Shown: positions 44,926-54,025 of the stretch, piece after piece
Layout of the letters: every line of letters starts with the position of its first letter
Position numbering within the stretch: the first letter of the stretch is position 1
DNA from: Algibacter luteus
GTDB lineage: Bacteria; Bacteroidota; Bacteroidia; Flavobacteriales; Flavobacteriaceae
Length of the DNA: 64,000 nucleotides
Reading direction: 5' to 3'
NCBI RefSeq assembly: GCF_900141715.1
Contig: NZ_FQYK01000001.1
Span: 186,001-250,000, forward strand
Program-made: the position numbers and the translations under genes
The notes under the pieces: model-generated
What the model was told of the DNA's origin: nothing
Databases searched by the model: none
The model's input: only the letters and a program-made list of their open reading frames with translations

Positions 44926-45240
44926 TTACGGCATATAAAACACTTCTTCTAAAGGAATAGAAACAGGTGAATTATCAGGATTAACCTCCATGATGTCTGC
45001 CATAAAATCCCACCATTTTTTCACAATATCATTGTTTGATAAATCTTGAGAGCCACCTGCACCTGATACTTTTTGAAACGCAAAAAGAGTACTGGTTTCT
45101 TCATCTAAAAATATGGAGTATTCACTTACCCCATTATCTTTTAATAATTTTTTCAACTCGGGCCAAAGCTCATCATGTCGTTTTTTGTACGCTTCTTTTT
45201 GACCTTTATTTAATTTCATTTTAAATGCTAATCTTTCCAT
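44926..45240 (-). CDS. rhaM: L-rhamnose mutarotase
   Basis: A 104-residue cytoplasmic protein matching the RhaM family along its full usual length: MERLAFKMKLNKGQKEAYKKRHDELWPEL with Tyr18 and His22, the YSIFLDEETSTLFAF strand, and the paired tryptophans WW at 76-77 in DIVKKWWDFMADIM. It interconverts alpha and beta anomers of L-rhamnose, preparing rhamnose released by the two GH78 enzymes for the isomerase. It is strong, direct evidence that the PUL substrate contains L-rhamnose. It starts 11 bases after the GH3 stop and is cotranscribed with it. No rhamnose isomerase, kinase or aldolase is in the window. Confidence 0.95.
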   Translation of the reverse strand: MERLAFKMKLNKGQKEAYKKRHDELWPELKKLLKDNGVSEYSIFLDEETSTLFAFQKVSGAGGSQDLSNNDIVKKWWDFMADIMEVNPDNSPVSIPLEEVFYMP

Positions 45241-45251
45241 TTATTATTTAT

Positions 45252-47453
45252 TTAATCAACTCGAACTATTAATTCTTTATATATACCACCTAAATCTAAA
45301 CTTCTTTTACTAGGAGAAGCATTACCTATGGAAACTATCGCAGTTCCTTTATGCCGTTTTTCTCTTCCTTCTTGGTCGATATAATTAAAGGCATTCGATT
45401 TGAGTTTAAATTCAAAGATTTTTGATTCTTTAGATTTCAGTTGTATACGCTTGAAATCTTTTAGTGAAGATAAAGGTACATTGTTATCATTCTCTTTAAG
45501 TGAGATATAAAGTTGTAAAATATCTTCTACGTCAAAATCTCCTGTATTTGTGATTTTAATTTTCACTTTTTGTGTTTCTTTCTTCTTTATTTTTTTTGAA
45601 GAAATACTTATATCTGATATATCTAATTTAGAATACGTGAGTCCATAACCAAAAGGATACATGGGTTCTTCAATCATGTATTTATATGTTCGCCCTGTCA
45701 TGTTATAATCTTCGTAAAGCGGAAGTTGCTCAATATTTTTTGGAAATGTAATTGGCAATTTCCCAGAAGGTGATACATCGCCAAATATAACATCTGCAAT
45801 AGCATTACCGCCTTGTTCTCCTGGGTACCACGCATAAATTACAGCATCTGCTAATTCACTCACTTCAGTTAAATCTAATGGACAACCAGCAAAAACAACA
45901 ACAATCAAAGGTTTATCATGGTTGCCTCTCATTTTTCTTAAATACGCCATTTGATTTTCAGGCAATTGCATAGTGATATTATCTCCTTTATTTGAAGACC
46001 CAATGGCTTCATTTTCTTCCCCTTCCATAACAATGGTAAGACCTAAAGCAATAATTGTAGCATCTGCTTTTCCAGCTAAATGGCTGTAATTATCGCCATC
46101 ATTACTGTTTGAATGATTGATTAAAGTTCCAGCTCTATATTGAACTCTTGTAATTGGCGATACTTTGCCTACAACACCTTCAACAAGTGTCACTAAATTA
46201 TCTCCCAAACCATGATAATTGCCAATAAGTGTACGAACATCTCCTGCCAGCGGGCCACTTATATAAAGTTGTTCTAAATCTTTTTTAATAGGAAGTACAT
46301 TATCATTTTTTAAAAGCACCACCGATTTTTGTGCCACTTCTCTGGTAAGATTAATGTTTTTTGCAGAGTGAATAACATCTAAACTAATATGAGCATATGG
46401 ATTTACTTCAGGGCTGTCAAACATTCCCAATTTAAAACGTGTTTTTAATAACGGACGCAAACCATTATTAATATCATCTTCTGTAACCAAACCTTGTTGA
46501 AAGGCACTATACAAGGTACTATATGTGTTCCCGCAATTTAAATTTGTACCACTCTTTAACGCTAACGCCGCAGATTCTTCTGGAGTTGTTGTTAATTTAT
46601 GAAACTTATGAAAATTTCTAATGGCTCCGCAATCACTTACAACGTGACCTTTAAAACCCCAATTATCTCTTAAAATGGTTTGCAGTAAAGTTGGACTACC
46701 GCAACAAGCTTCGTTATTTGTTCTATTGTAAGCGCACATTACTGCTTCAACACCAGCATCTACGCATGCTTTAAACGCAGGTAAATACGTTTCATTTAAA
46801 TCTTGAGGATTTACAATGGCGTTGAAACTATGTCGTTGCGCTTCAGGACCGCTATGAACCGCATAATGTTTGGCACATGCTGCAGTTTTTAAATATTTAG
46901 GATGATTACCTTGCATGCCTTTTATAAAAGATGCTCCTATTTGACCTGAAAGAAATGGATCTTCACCATAAGTTTCCTGACCTCTTCCCCATCGAGGGTC
47001 TCTAAAGATATTAACATTTGGACTCCAAAAAGACAAACCCATATAACGAATAAAATTGCCGTTATTTTTTACCAAATAATTGTTTACCGCTCTGGCTTCA
47101 TCGGAAATAGCATTACCTACATCTTGTATTAAATCTTTGTCGAATGTAGAAGCCAACCCTATAGCTTGAGGAAAAATAGTTGCTTTCGGACCTCTTGCAA
47201 CACCATGTAATGCTTCATTCCACCAGTCATACGATTTTATATCTAATCGATTAACAGCAGAACTTGCATTGAGTAACTGTGATATTTTTTCTTCTAGAGT
47301 TAGGCAATTCATTAAGATTTCAACACGCTCGTCAAAACTTAAATTACTATCCGTCCATGGTTTTAGTTCACAGTTTGATTGCGCTCTCAAACTAAATGAA
47401 AAAGCAATTGTTAGCGTTAATAATAGAAAATAGTTTTTTTTGAATGGTTTCAT
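45252..47453 (-). CDS. GH3 glycoside hydrolase, beta-xylosidase/beta-glucosidase type
   Basis: A 733-residue exported enzyme (signal SFSLRAQ). N-terminal GH3 barrel with YDWWNEALHGVAR, VNIFRDPRWGRGQETYGEDP and KHYAVHSGPE, and nucleophile Asp274 in GHVVSDCGAI. The (alpha/beta)6 sandwich contains VVLLKNDNVLP and YAWYPGEQGGNAIADVIFG, and a C-terminal Fn3-like domain follows. The WWNEALHG and DCGAI forms are those of the xylan 1,4-beta-xylosidase-like GH3 branch, which fits the xylose found in ulvan; beta-glucosidase activity is also possible. It is the first gene of the unit that also encodes RhaM and the esterase. Its upstream region (47454-47556) has no clear copy of the shared motif. Confidence 0.9.
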   Translation of the reverse strand: MKPFKKNYFLLLTLTIAFSFSLRAQSNCELKPWTDSNLSFDERVEILMNCLTLEEKISQLLNASSAVNRLDIKSYDWWNEALHGVARGPKATIFPQAIGLASTFDKDLIQDVGNAISDEARAVNNYLVKNNGNFIRYMGLSFWSPNVNIFRDPRWGRGQETYGEDPFLSGQIGASFIKGMQGNHPKYLKTAACAKHYAVHSGPEAQRHSFNAIVNPQDLNETYLPAFKACVDAGVEAVMCAYNRTNNEACCGSPTLLQTILRDNWGFKGHVVSDCGAIRNFHKFHKLTTTPEESAALALKSGTNLNCGNTYSTLYSAFQQGLVTEDDINNGLRPLLKTRFKLGMFDSPEVNPYAHISLDVIHSAKNINLTREVAQKSVVLLKNDNVLPIKKDLEQLYISGPLAGDVRTLIGNYHGLGDNLVTLVEGVVGKVSPITRVQYRAGTLINHSNSNDGDNYSHLAGKADATIIALGLTIVMEGEENEAIGSSNKGDNITMQLPENQMAYLRKMRGNHDKPLIVVVFAGCPLDLTEVSELADAVIYAWYPGEQGGNAIADVIFGDVSPSGKLPITFPKNIEQLPLYEDYNMTGRTYKYMIEEPMYPFGYGLTYSKLDISDISISSKKIKKKETQKVKIKITNTGDFDVEDILQLYISLKENDNNVPLSSLKDFKRIQLKSKESKIFEFKLKSNAFNYIDQEGREKRHKGTAIVSIGNASPSKRSLDLGGIYKELIVRVD

Positions 47454-47551
47454 AAAATCACCGATTAATTACATTGATATATTAAAGCGGTTGGTCTGTT
47501 ATTTAAGCCTATTGCTTTAAACATTTACAGACTAACATTTTAATTAAATAT

Positions 47552-47594
47552 AAAAAAAATCATCCTGTCTTTAAACTGAAAGACAGGATGATTT
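47552..47594 (-). terminator. Intrinsic terminator of the small T9SS cargo gene
   Basis: A 16-bp perfect stem (47557-47572 with 47579-47594) and a 6-base loop, followed on the minus strand by a T-run (complement of the A-run at 47552-47559). It lies 26 bases past the stop at 47621. Confidence 0.92.
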
Positions 47595-47620
47595 AAAGTT
47601 ATTTAACAAAGGATTTAAAC

Positions 47621-48469
47621 TTATTCTTTAATAATTTTTTTGCTATAGCTTCCGTTATCACCTACCATTTTTACAATGTATAAGCCACTTGCAAGCGTAC
47701 TAACGTCCATATTTAAAGTTGACGCTCCATCTACTTTAATTGACATAACTTGTTTACCAAGTAAGCTATAAATGTTCACATCTTTAACATTCTGAGTTAA
47801 ACCTTTGATAGTTAACTCATCATTTACTGGGTTTGATACAAAAATTGAGCTTGTATCAAAGTCCGCAGCACTTAATAAAGAATTAAGAATGAAACGAATT
47901 GGGCTAATTGTACCCGGATTTTGAAACAGTACTTGATCACCTGCTGCCGCTGGAGGCACACTATATCTTAAGTTTCCTTGTCCTGGAGGTTTAGCGAACA
48001 ATGCATTGTTTCCAGTACCGGACCAACCAGTCGCTTTTCTCCTTTGAAACTGGTCAAAACCGTAGTTTGGATCCGCTGCATCACCTATCGGCTGACCTGG
48101 CACTACAGTAAGCCTAATTTCATCATCTGCTGGGGTCCCCCCAGTATAAGTTGATTGATCTACAGCCATGGCAAAGTCTCCAACACCAGGAATGGTTGCC
48201 CAAATTTCGACATACCCACTAGATGCTGGGGTTCTATGGTCCGTTACAGTCCAAAGTTGTGTTGGATCATCACCTGGTAATTCTGCTGCCCATTCTAAAT
48301 CACCAGTAGTGGTAGAAATGGTCATATAAAGTTCTGGAGTCAAACCACATGTTGCAAGCTTATAAACACCAGGATCAAGCCATAATTCAGGACATGGTTG
48401 AGCGTGTACTTGAAGCGCAAACATAGTTAGCATCAAAAATGTTGTAATTTTTAAAGTAATTTTTTTCAT
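47621..48469 (-). CDS. Small T9SS-secreted protein of unknown function
   Basis: A 282-residue protein with a clear signal peptide (LTMFALQVHAQ). The mature N-terminal region (about 24-195) is Cys-, Pro-, Gly- and Trp-containing (CPELWLDPGVYKLATCG, QLWTVTDHRTPASSGYVEIW, GTGNNALFAKPPGQGNLRY). It resembles the beta-trefoil/ricin-like style of secreted binding modules, but I do not recognise a family. Residues about 207-282 are a type IX sorting tail (VSNPVNDELTIKG ... GLYIVKMVGDNG). It is monocistronic, with its own PUL-type promoter and a strong terminator. Its codons look richer in G+C than neighbouring genes, as expected for a highly expressed protein. Candidate extracellular glycan-binding protein. 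Confidence 0.7.
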   Translation of the reverse strand: MKKITLKITTFLMLTMFALQVHAQPCPELWLDPGVYKLATCGLTPELYMTISTTTGDLEWAAELPGDDPTQLWTVTDHRTPASSGYVEIWATIPGVGDFAMAVDQSTYTGGTPADDEIRLTVVPGQPIGDAADPNYGFDQFQRRKATGWSGTGNNALFAKPPGQGNLRYSVPPAAAGDQVLFQNPGTISPIRFILNSLLSAADFDTSSIFVSNPVNDELTIKGLTQNVKDVNIYSLLGKQVMSIKVDGASTLNMDVSTLASGLYIVKMVGDNGSYSKKIIKE

Positions 48470-48519
48470 AATTAATTAAATTTTAGTTTTAGTTAATGTA
48501 TAACTGGATTAATAATGCT

Positions 48520-48564
48520 ACAATTTATATTTTATTGGTTTATTTACTATCCTGTAGTATCCTG
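48520..48564 (-). promoter_or_regulatory. PUL-type direct-repeat promoter (small T9SS cargo)
   Basis: Minus strand: two perfect CAGGAT half-sites (48559-48564 and 48549-48554), four bases between, 21 bases to TAAATTGT (48520-48527), which matches the first four fixed positions of TAnnTTTG. Confidence 0.7.
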
Positions 48565-48579
48565 TAAAAATTTCGGACA

Positions 48580-48612
48580 AAAAAATAAAAGGGAACAAAA
48601 TGCTCCCTTTTT
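48580..48612 (-). terminator. Intrinsic terminator of the GH5-GH3 operon
   Basis: An 8-bp stem AAAAGGGA (48587-48594) with TCCCTTTT (48604-48611) and a 9-base loop, with an A/T-rich run at 48580-48590 that becomes a T-tract on the minus strand. It lies 21 bases past the GH3 stop at 48633. Confidence 0.85.
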
Positions 48613-48632
48613 AAGCTGTTACAAGTTATATG

Positions 48633-50804
48633 TTAGTTAACGGTTAGCGTTATTTTTTGTAAATCTTTTTCTAAAGATGAACTTCCAACTGAAACTGTAA
48701 ATGTTCCAGGTTCTACAACTTTTTTCAAGTCTTGATTTAAAACATTAAGCTCATCAAAACCTAATTTGAATGTTACTGTTTTCGTTTCGCCTGGATTTAA
48801 AGTGATTCGTTCAAAGCCTTTGAGCAATTTCAGGTATCTTCCTACGGATGCAAAATCGTCTCGCACATACATTTGCACAACTTCATCTCCAACTTTATTT
48901 CCAGTATTTGTAACTTCAACTGAAACTGAGGTTGTTCCATCTGTATTAATGACTTCGTTTTCCAATTTTGGTGTACCATATTTAAATGTAGTATAACTTA
49001 AACCATAGCCAAACGGAAATAAGGGTGACTTATCACTAAATCTATACTTTCCTTTTCCAGATCCAATAAAGTCAGGACGCTCAAGATAAGTTACAGGCAC
49101 TTGCCCAACGGATCGCGGAAAAGACATGGTTAACTTACCTCCTGGATTTACGTCTCCAAAAATAACATTGGCAACCGCATCACCTGCCCTCATGCCTCCA
49201 TACCACGTTTCAAGTACAGATGGTATATTTTCGGCAATGTAGTTTATACTTAATGGACGTCCATTAATTAGAACCACAATTACTGGCTTTCCAGTTTTAT
49301 GAATGGCCTCTACTAATTCATTTTGAACGCCATATAAATCAAGATCAGAACGGTCTCCGCCTTCACCACAGGTTCTATGAGAGCTACCCACCACTAAAAC
49401 AACAGCATCAGATTTTTTTGCAGCAGAAACAGCCTCAGGAAACCCTTCTTTTGAAAAACTATCAATATCACAACCTTTGGCATAGTTTATTTTTACTTTA
49501 TCACCTACTTTTTTCTTTAATCCATCAAGAACTGAAACATAATATGGTGGTAACCCTGAATATCCACCCAATAATTTATATGTTCCCTTTTTTGGTCTTT
49601 CTTCGTGAGCATTAGGCCCAATTACCGCTAAGGATTTTATTTTTGATAAATCTATGGGTAAGAGATTATTATCATTTTTTAGCATGATAATAGATTTTTC
49701 GGCTAACTCTAATGCAAACTCACGATGTTCATCACGACCAGCATTTACTGTTTCCTCGTCAATTTCTTTTGGCTCTTCATCAAATAAACCTAATTTATAT
49801 TTTGCGGTTAAAATACGGGATGTCGCTTTGTCTATATAAGGCATCAATGAAGGATCCTGAGTTACTGTATCCTTCAAAATATTGCTGTGATACGTTGCTA
49901 ATTCAACATTCTTCCCAATTACCAAGTCCATATCAACTCCCGCTTTTAATCCTAAAATAGCAGCTTTAGTTCTGGTTTCAGGAATGAAATGCATGGTCTC
50001 TAATCTTCCTACATCATTATTATCTGAAACAATAAAACCATCAAATCCTAGCTCATCTCTTAAGATATCCTTTAACAACCATGTATTCATATGACATGGC
50101 ACGCCGTTAAAATCTTGATGCCCTGGCATAACAGAACCTACTTGTGCTTCCTTTACTGCCGCCTCAAACGGAGGCAGGTAAACCTCACGTAAACGACGTT
50201 CAGACATGTCGCTAAATCCTCCATTTATACCACGTCGGTTTTCTGGGTATCCAACAAAATGTTTTGCCGTTGCAATCACATGATTTTCATCAAATTGCTC
50301 ATCACCTGTACCCTGTAAACCTTGAATAAATGCAACACCCATTCGAGAAACTAAATAAGGGTCTTCACCATACGATTCTTCAACACGACCGTAGCGCGCA
50401 TCTCCTGCGTAAACATCCAAATTAGGTGAGTAACAATGTGTAACACCCAAAGTACGTGCTTCTAGTGCTGTTTGAGATGCCATTTTTTTAATGAGTCCTG
50501 GCTCCCAAGTTGAAGCACAAGCCACCGCTTGTGGATAAACAGTGGTATTACCATAATAGTCAAGCACAAGCCATAATCCATGTAATGCCTCTCCATATTT
50601 CATATAAGGAATACCTAGTCTGTCATTAGCAGGAGCATCTTGTGTCATTTCTGCTATTTTTTCGTCTAGCGTCATTTCACTGATAAGTTGCTTTACTTTT
50701 TGAGCTATTTCGGAATCCTTTGGATTGACTTCTTTACTATCTTGTTTTGAATTACAACTCAAACAAGTTATTGCAATAAGGGTAATAAATAATACTTTTT
50801 TCAT
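48633..50804 (-). CDS. GH3 glycoside hydrolase, BglX-like, lipoprotein
   Basis: A 723-residue lipoprotein (Cys17, TCLSC). The GH3 barrel has KYGEALHGLW, YSPNLDVYAGDARYGRVEESYGEDP and ATAKHFVGYPENRRG, and nucleophile Asp261 in GFIVSDNNDVGR. The sandwich domain has IIMLKNDNNLLPID and VVLVVGSSHRTCGEGGDRSDL, which carries the likely acid/base. An Fn3-like C-terminus (TNTGNKVGDEVVQMYVRDD) ends it. It differs from the other GH3 in its SDNNDVGR nucleophile block, typical of beta-glucosidases. It cuts terminal beta-glucose, beta-xylose or a similar residue. It follows the GH5 gene by 22 bases and ends at a terminator, forming a two-gene unit under one PUL-type promoter. Confidence 0.9.
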   Translation of the reverse strand: MKKVLFITLIAITCLSCNSKQDSKEVNPKDSEIAQKVKQLISEMTLDEKIAEMTQDAPANDRLGIPYMKYGEALHGLWLVLDYYGNTTVYPQAVACASTWEPGLIKKMASQTALEARTLGVTHCYSPNLDVYAGDARYGRVEESYGEDPYLVSRMGVAFIQGLQGTGDEQFDENHVIATAKHFVGYPENRRGINGGFSDMSERRLREVYLPPFEAAVKEAQVGSVMPGHQDFNGVPCHMNTWLLKDILRDELGFDGFIVSDNNDVGRLETMHFIPETRTKAAILGLKAGVDMDLVIGKNVELATYHSNILKDTVTQDPSLMPYIDKATSRILTAKYKLGLFDEEPKEIDEETVNAGRDEHREFALELAEKSIIMLKNDNNLLPIDLSKIKSLAVIGPNAHEERPKKGTYKLLGGYSGLPPYYVSVLDGLKKKVGDKVKINYAKGCDIDSFSKEGFPEAVSAAKKSDAVVLVVGSSHRTCGEGGDRSDLDLYGVQNELVEAIHKTGKPVIVVLINGRPLSINYIAENIPSVLETWYGGMRAGDAVANVIFGDVNPGGKLTMSFPRSVGQVPVTYLERPDFIGSGKGKYRFSDKSPLFPFGYGLSYTTFKYGTPKLENEVINTDGTTSVSVEVTNTGNKVGDEVVQMYVRDDFASVGRYLKLLKGFERITLNPGETKTVTFKLGFDELNVLNQDLKKVVEPGTFTVSVGSSSLEKDLQKITLTVN

Positions 50805-50826
50805 GGGTTATTTTATAGTTAGTTTC

Positions 50827-52224
50827 TTAATAGTTTCGGATTCCTGGAAGAATTTTTAAATTAACTTCTTCTTGGTTAAAAGGCCATTTTAATATAATTA
50901 GTTTTTGACTGTTCTCATCCCAAATAAAATCTGAAGGATTTGATCCTTCTGGTGCTTTATATATTTCTAATCCTACTTTTTTTAAAGGGTTGTAATACAT
51001 TACAAAATCATCATTTATAATAATTGAAAAACCGTCAGGATAATGCCTGTTGGCACCAATAAAAATTTTGGAAGCACCTTTACTATTATCTGTTTTTATA
51101 TTTAAATTTAAAGTTCTTGTGGCATGATTGAATAAAAACGATTGAATATCTCCTGCAATAGTTTGCGGAAAAGGACGTGAGATTACATCTGTAATATATT
51201 TACGTTCTACAGTTCCGGCATCTGTTTTATCACTAAAGATTGACCATGTTGAAGGCCCACCAGGAAGGAAATTTTGCATGGTTCTATTGCCCAAAAACCA
51301 AGCTTTTATGGAGCCAACGCCCATACGATCAAAAACTTCGGCGGTTCGTATATAGAGTTCTCTATATTTTAATTGCCCCAGATTACCTTCTATAATGGTA
51401 TCTGTAGTTGCAAACGTTGGGAACCCCCATTCACCAATAAGAATTGGGGCCTTTAGCATATCAGATTCTTTATCGAATCTATCCATATTACGTTTTATAA
51501 AACTAATATCATTTTGGTATATATGTGGCGCAAAAATGATATTCTTTCGGTTGATAGGAGCCGTTATTTCTGAATATTGATTATTATCTATTTTCTCACC
51601 TTTGTTCATAAAGATGGACTGAAACAATATCATTTTGTCAGGATTTATTTTTTGGCTTTCATCAATGATTTTTTGATATAGAGGAATGAGGTATTTATTA
51701 GTAAGATCTTCATAAGAAATATCCATAGATAACTTTCTGGGTTCGTTAACTACGTCATAACCTAAAACGTATGGTTCATTGGCATATCTGTTCCAGATGA
51801 CTTTCCAAGCATCCATGTAAGTTTGGTATTCATTCTTTTTGTTTTGCCAAAACTCTTCCCAAACAAACTTGTCTACACCGTAAACCGTCATTTTGAAAAC
51901 CGTTTTGATATCTGAATGTCTACCTAATGCCACAAGAGAGTCTAATTTTTTAAGATAGTTAGGTTCAAGTTTACCACCAGGAAAATTACTAAGTTTACCC
52001 AGTTCTAAACGAACCACTTGGGTGTTAGCACCCATTCTTACCTGACGTACATAGTCATCACTATTAAAAAAAACTTCACCTTTATGATCATTCGTATTTA
52101 TTACAAACCCTCTGGGTATGATGTGTCTTCCTAACTCATCTCTGAGACCATGTTTAATTTGTGAAAACGAATGCACGGTACTAAAAACAAAAACAAGTAG
52201 AATTAATCGAACTTTTACTAACAT
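50827..52224 (-). CDS. GH5 glycoside hydrolase with endoglycoceramidase-type C-terminal domain
   Basis: A 465-residue exported enzyme (signal STVHSFSQ). The TIM barrel (about 25-350) has acid/base Glu161 in GYDVVNEPRK, FAPHIYQND, and nucleophile Glu265 in ILIGEWGFPT. The C-terminal beta-sandwich has SRPFPQTIAGDIQSFLFNHATRTL-type spacing and ANRHYPDGF, the pattern of the Glyco_hydro_5_C domain of endoglycoceramidases and related GH5 enzymes. Endo- or exo-action on a beta-linked glucose, galactose or similar backbone is expected. It is first in a unit with the GH3 at 48633. Confidence 0.85.
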   Translation of the reverse strand: MLVKVRLILLVFVFSTVHSFSQIKHGLRDELGRHIIPRGFVINTNDHKGEVFFNSDDYVRQVRMGANTQVVRLELGKLSNFPGGKLEPNYLKKLDSLVALGRHSDIKTVFKMTVYGVDKFVWEEFWQNKKNEYQTYMDAWKVIWNRYANEPYVLGYDVVNEPRKLSMDISYEDLTNKYLIPLYQKIIDESQKINPDKMILFQSIFMNKGEKIDNNQYSEITAPINRKNIIFAPHIYQNDISFIKRNMDRFDKESDMLKAPILIGEWGFPTFATTDTIIEGNLGQLKYRELYIRTAEVFDRMGVGSIKAWFLGNRTMQNFLPGGPSTWSIFSDKTDAGTVERKYITDVISRPFPQTIAGDIQSFLFNHATRTLNLNIKTDNSKGASKIFIGANRHYPDGFSIIINDDFVMYYNPLKKVGLEIYKAPEGSNPSDFIWDENSQKLIILKWPFNQEEVNLKILPGIRNY

Positions 52225-52268
52225 GATTAAAGATTTTGTATTTAATTAAAATGAGCTATTTCTTAAAT

Positions 52269-52313
52269 CAAAAATAGCATGTTGATTTCAGATTTGTATC
52301 CTGTACCGTTCTG
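52269..52313 (-). promoter_or_regulatory. PUL-type direct-repeat promoter (GH5-GH3 operon)
   Basis: Minus strand: CAGAAC (52308-52313), four bases, CAGGAT (52298-52303), 21 bases, then TATTTTTG (52269-52276), a perfect TAnnTTTG. The ATG at 52224 is about 40 bases past the predicted transcription start. Confidence 0.85.
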
Positions 52314-52374
52314 CAAAAAAGGAAATTTAAATAATAAGTTTATAGACTTAAAAAACGAGTGCATCATTTTACAA

Positions 52375-52412
52375 AAAATAAAAGACCGAAAGCATAAATC
52401 TTTCGGTCTTTT
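52375..52412 (-). terminator. Intrinsic terminator of the SusC-SusD operon
   Basis: A perfect 13-bp stem (52380-52392 with 52400-52412) and a 7-base loop. The A-rich left flank gives a T-tract on the minus strand. It lies 22 bases past the SusD stop. Confidence 0.92.
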
Positions 52413-52434
52413 AACACTAAAACTAAACTAAATT

Positions 52435-54015
52435 TTATCTATATCCATTATTTGTTGGGTCTGACTCCAATAACGCTGGATTATTCTCTAACTCCTGCAA
52501 AGGAATTGGAAGTTTAACATGATAAGGTTTTATATTAGCTGCAGGGTTCCAAAATCTAAATTCTAAATTTTGAACAACATCAAGTAATATTCCCCATCTG
52601 ATTAAGTCGTATCGTCTTGTACATTCTCCAGCCAACTCCCACTTACGCTCATCGTAAATAGCTTCTCTAAATTCTTGCTGACTAAGTCCTAAAATGGCTT
52701 CTGCTTCAACTTGAGTTGCATAAGCACGCTCTCTAATTGGTCTGATATACTCAAAAGCCGTATTTGGGTTTCCTCCTGGGCGCTCATTTTCACATTCGGC
52801 AGCCATTAAATGTACATCTGCTAAACGAAATATCATTCTGTTATCAGAGTGGTTAAAACGTGGAGATCTGTCTAATTCTAAATTCCAGAATTTTGCCATA
52901 TATGGAAATACTAGATCGAAACCTAAATAGTTGTCTACAATATTTAACTCTCTTCTTAAATCATTCATCGGGAATTTCTCTGCAAAATCCTTTGATGCTA
53001 TTTGTAATCCTGTACCATTAAAAGCTTCTCCTCTAGCTCTAAGTGCATCTCCTAAAGCACCTCTTTCATCTGTATTAAGAGGCTCATCTCTTAAACGTGG
53101 ATTAAACATACTCGGTCTCCAGTTACTATTACCGGCAAAAGCGGCGCCAGGAAACGCTGGATCAAATTGGCCAGTAATATCTTTCGCAAAATCTAACGAC
53201 CAAATAATCTCAGCATTATATTCATTAAACTGATCGAACACTTCATTATAAGTCGGCAATAAACTATGTGGCGATTGATTTATAATTTCTAAACATTTAT
53301 CTAAACCTAATTGCCATTGCTGTTGCTTCATATAAATTTTAGCCATTACAATTGCAGCAGCCCATTTAGATGCTCTACCACTTTGATCGCCAGTATAAGC
53401 ATCTTTTAAATTATCTTGCGCAAACTGTAAATCTTCTAAAACTCCAGCTATAATAGTAGCTTCAGGCGTTCTTCCTAAAGAACCAATTTCTTCTAAGGTT
53501 AACACTTCGGTATAATATGGCGCATCTCCCCAAAGATTAGTAATATGCCAGTAACATAAACCTCTAATAAATCTAGTATCAGCTATAATATCAGTTCGCG
53601 TTTCTTGAGTCCCTACAGCTTCGTTTCCCGTTACTCTATCAATAATTACATTAGCGTTTAATATGATTCTGTAAAAGTCTTTCCATGTATCAGAAACACT
53701 CATTTTTTGAACAGACACATCAGCTAATGCTTCATTCATCGAGTAATTACCTATCGGTTCTACAAAATTTGCGGCACGGTTAGGCTCAATAATATCGCAA
53801 CCATTATCATAAAAATGATCAAGACCTACTTGCCCATAAATGGAATTGTTCTTTAAAATGGCATACATTCCTTGAACTGCCTGTCTTGCATCATTTTCCG
53901 AAGCAAAAAAGGTTTCAGGAGAAATAATTGCTTTTGGGTCTTCTTCTAAAAAACTTTCACAACTAAAGCTTGTGAAAACTATAAAGACGTATAAAATTAT
54001 ATTTTTTGTTTTCAT
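52435..54015 (-). CDS. susD: SusD/RagB-family glycan-binding lipoprotein
   Basis: A 526-residue lipoprotein (Cys19, TSFSC) with the SusD family opening ESFLEEDPKAIISPETFFASENDARQAVQGMYAIL. The TPR-rich middle (WAAAIVMAKIYMKQQQWQLGLD, RFIRGLCYWHITNLWGDAPYYTE) and the end RLADVHLMAAECENERPGGNPNTAFEYI and ERKWELAGECTRRYDLIRWG are typical. It caps the SusC barrel on the outer membrane and binds oligosaccharide for import. It starts 10 bases after the SusC stop and ends at a strong terminator, so the pair forms a closed two-gene unit. The gene symbol denotes the family; the substrate is presumably the PUL glycan. Confidence 0.96.
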   Translation of the reverse strand: MKTKNIILYVFIVFTSFSCESFLEEDPKAIISPETFFASENDARQAVQGMYAILKNNSIYGQVGLDHFYDNGCDIIEPNRAANFVEPIGNYSMNEALADVSVQKMSVSDTWKDFYRIILNANVIIDRVTGNEAVGTQETRTDIIADTRFIRGLCYWHITNLWGDAPYYTEVLTLEEIGSLGRTPEATIIAGVLEDLQFAQDNLKDAYTGDQSGRASKWAAAIVMAKIYMKQQQWQLGLDKCLEIINQSPHSLLPTYNEVFDQFNEYNAEIIWSLDFAKDITGQFDPAFPGAAFAGNSNWRPSMFNPRLRDEPLNTDERGALGDALRARGEAFNGTGLQIASKDFAEKFPMNDLRRELNIVDNYLGFDLVFPYMAKFWNLELDRSPRFNHSDNRMIFRLADVHLMAAECENERPGGNPNTAFEYIRPIRERAYATQVEAEAILGLSQQEFREAIYDERKWELAGECTRRYDLIRWGILLDVVQNLEFRFWNPAANIKPYHVKLPIPLQELENNPALLESDPTNNGYR

Positions 54016-54025
54016 GTCGAATTTT

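Noticed and set aside
47454-47556. Shared direct-repeat promoter before the GH3-RhaM unit
   Set aside because: Only one weak half-site-like sequence (CAGACC on the minus strand) with a poor -7 match; not enough to call it a copy.
47557-47594. CATCCTGTC in the 47.56 kb hairpin as another copy of the PUL promoter half-site
   Set aside because: It is one arm of a terminator stem, has no second half-site at 10 bp and no -7 element at 21 bases.
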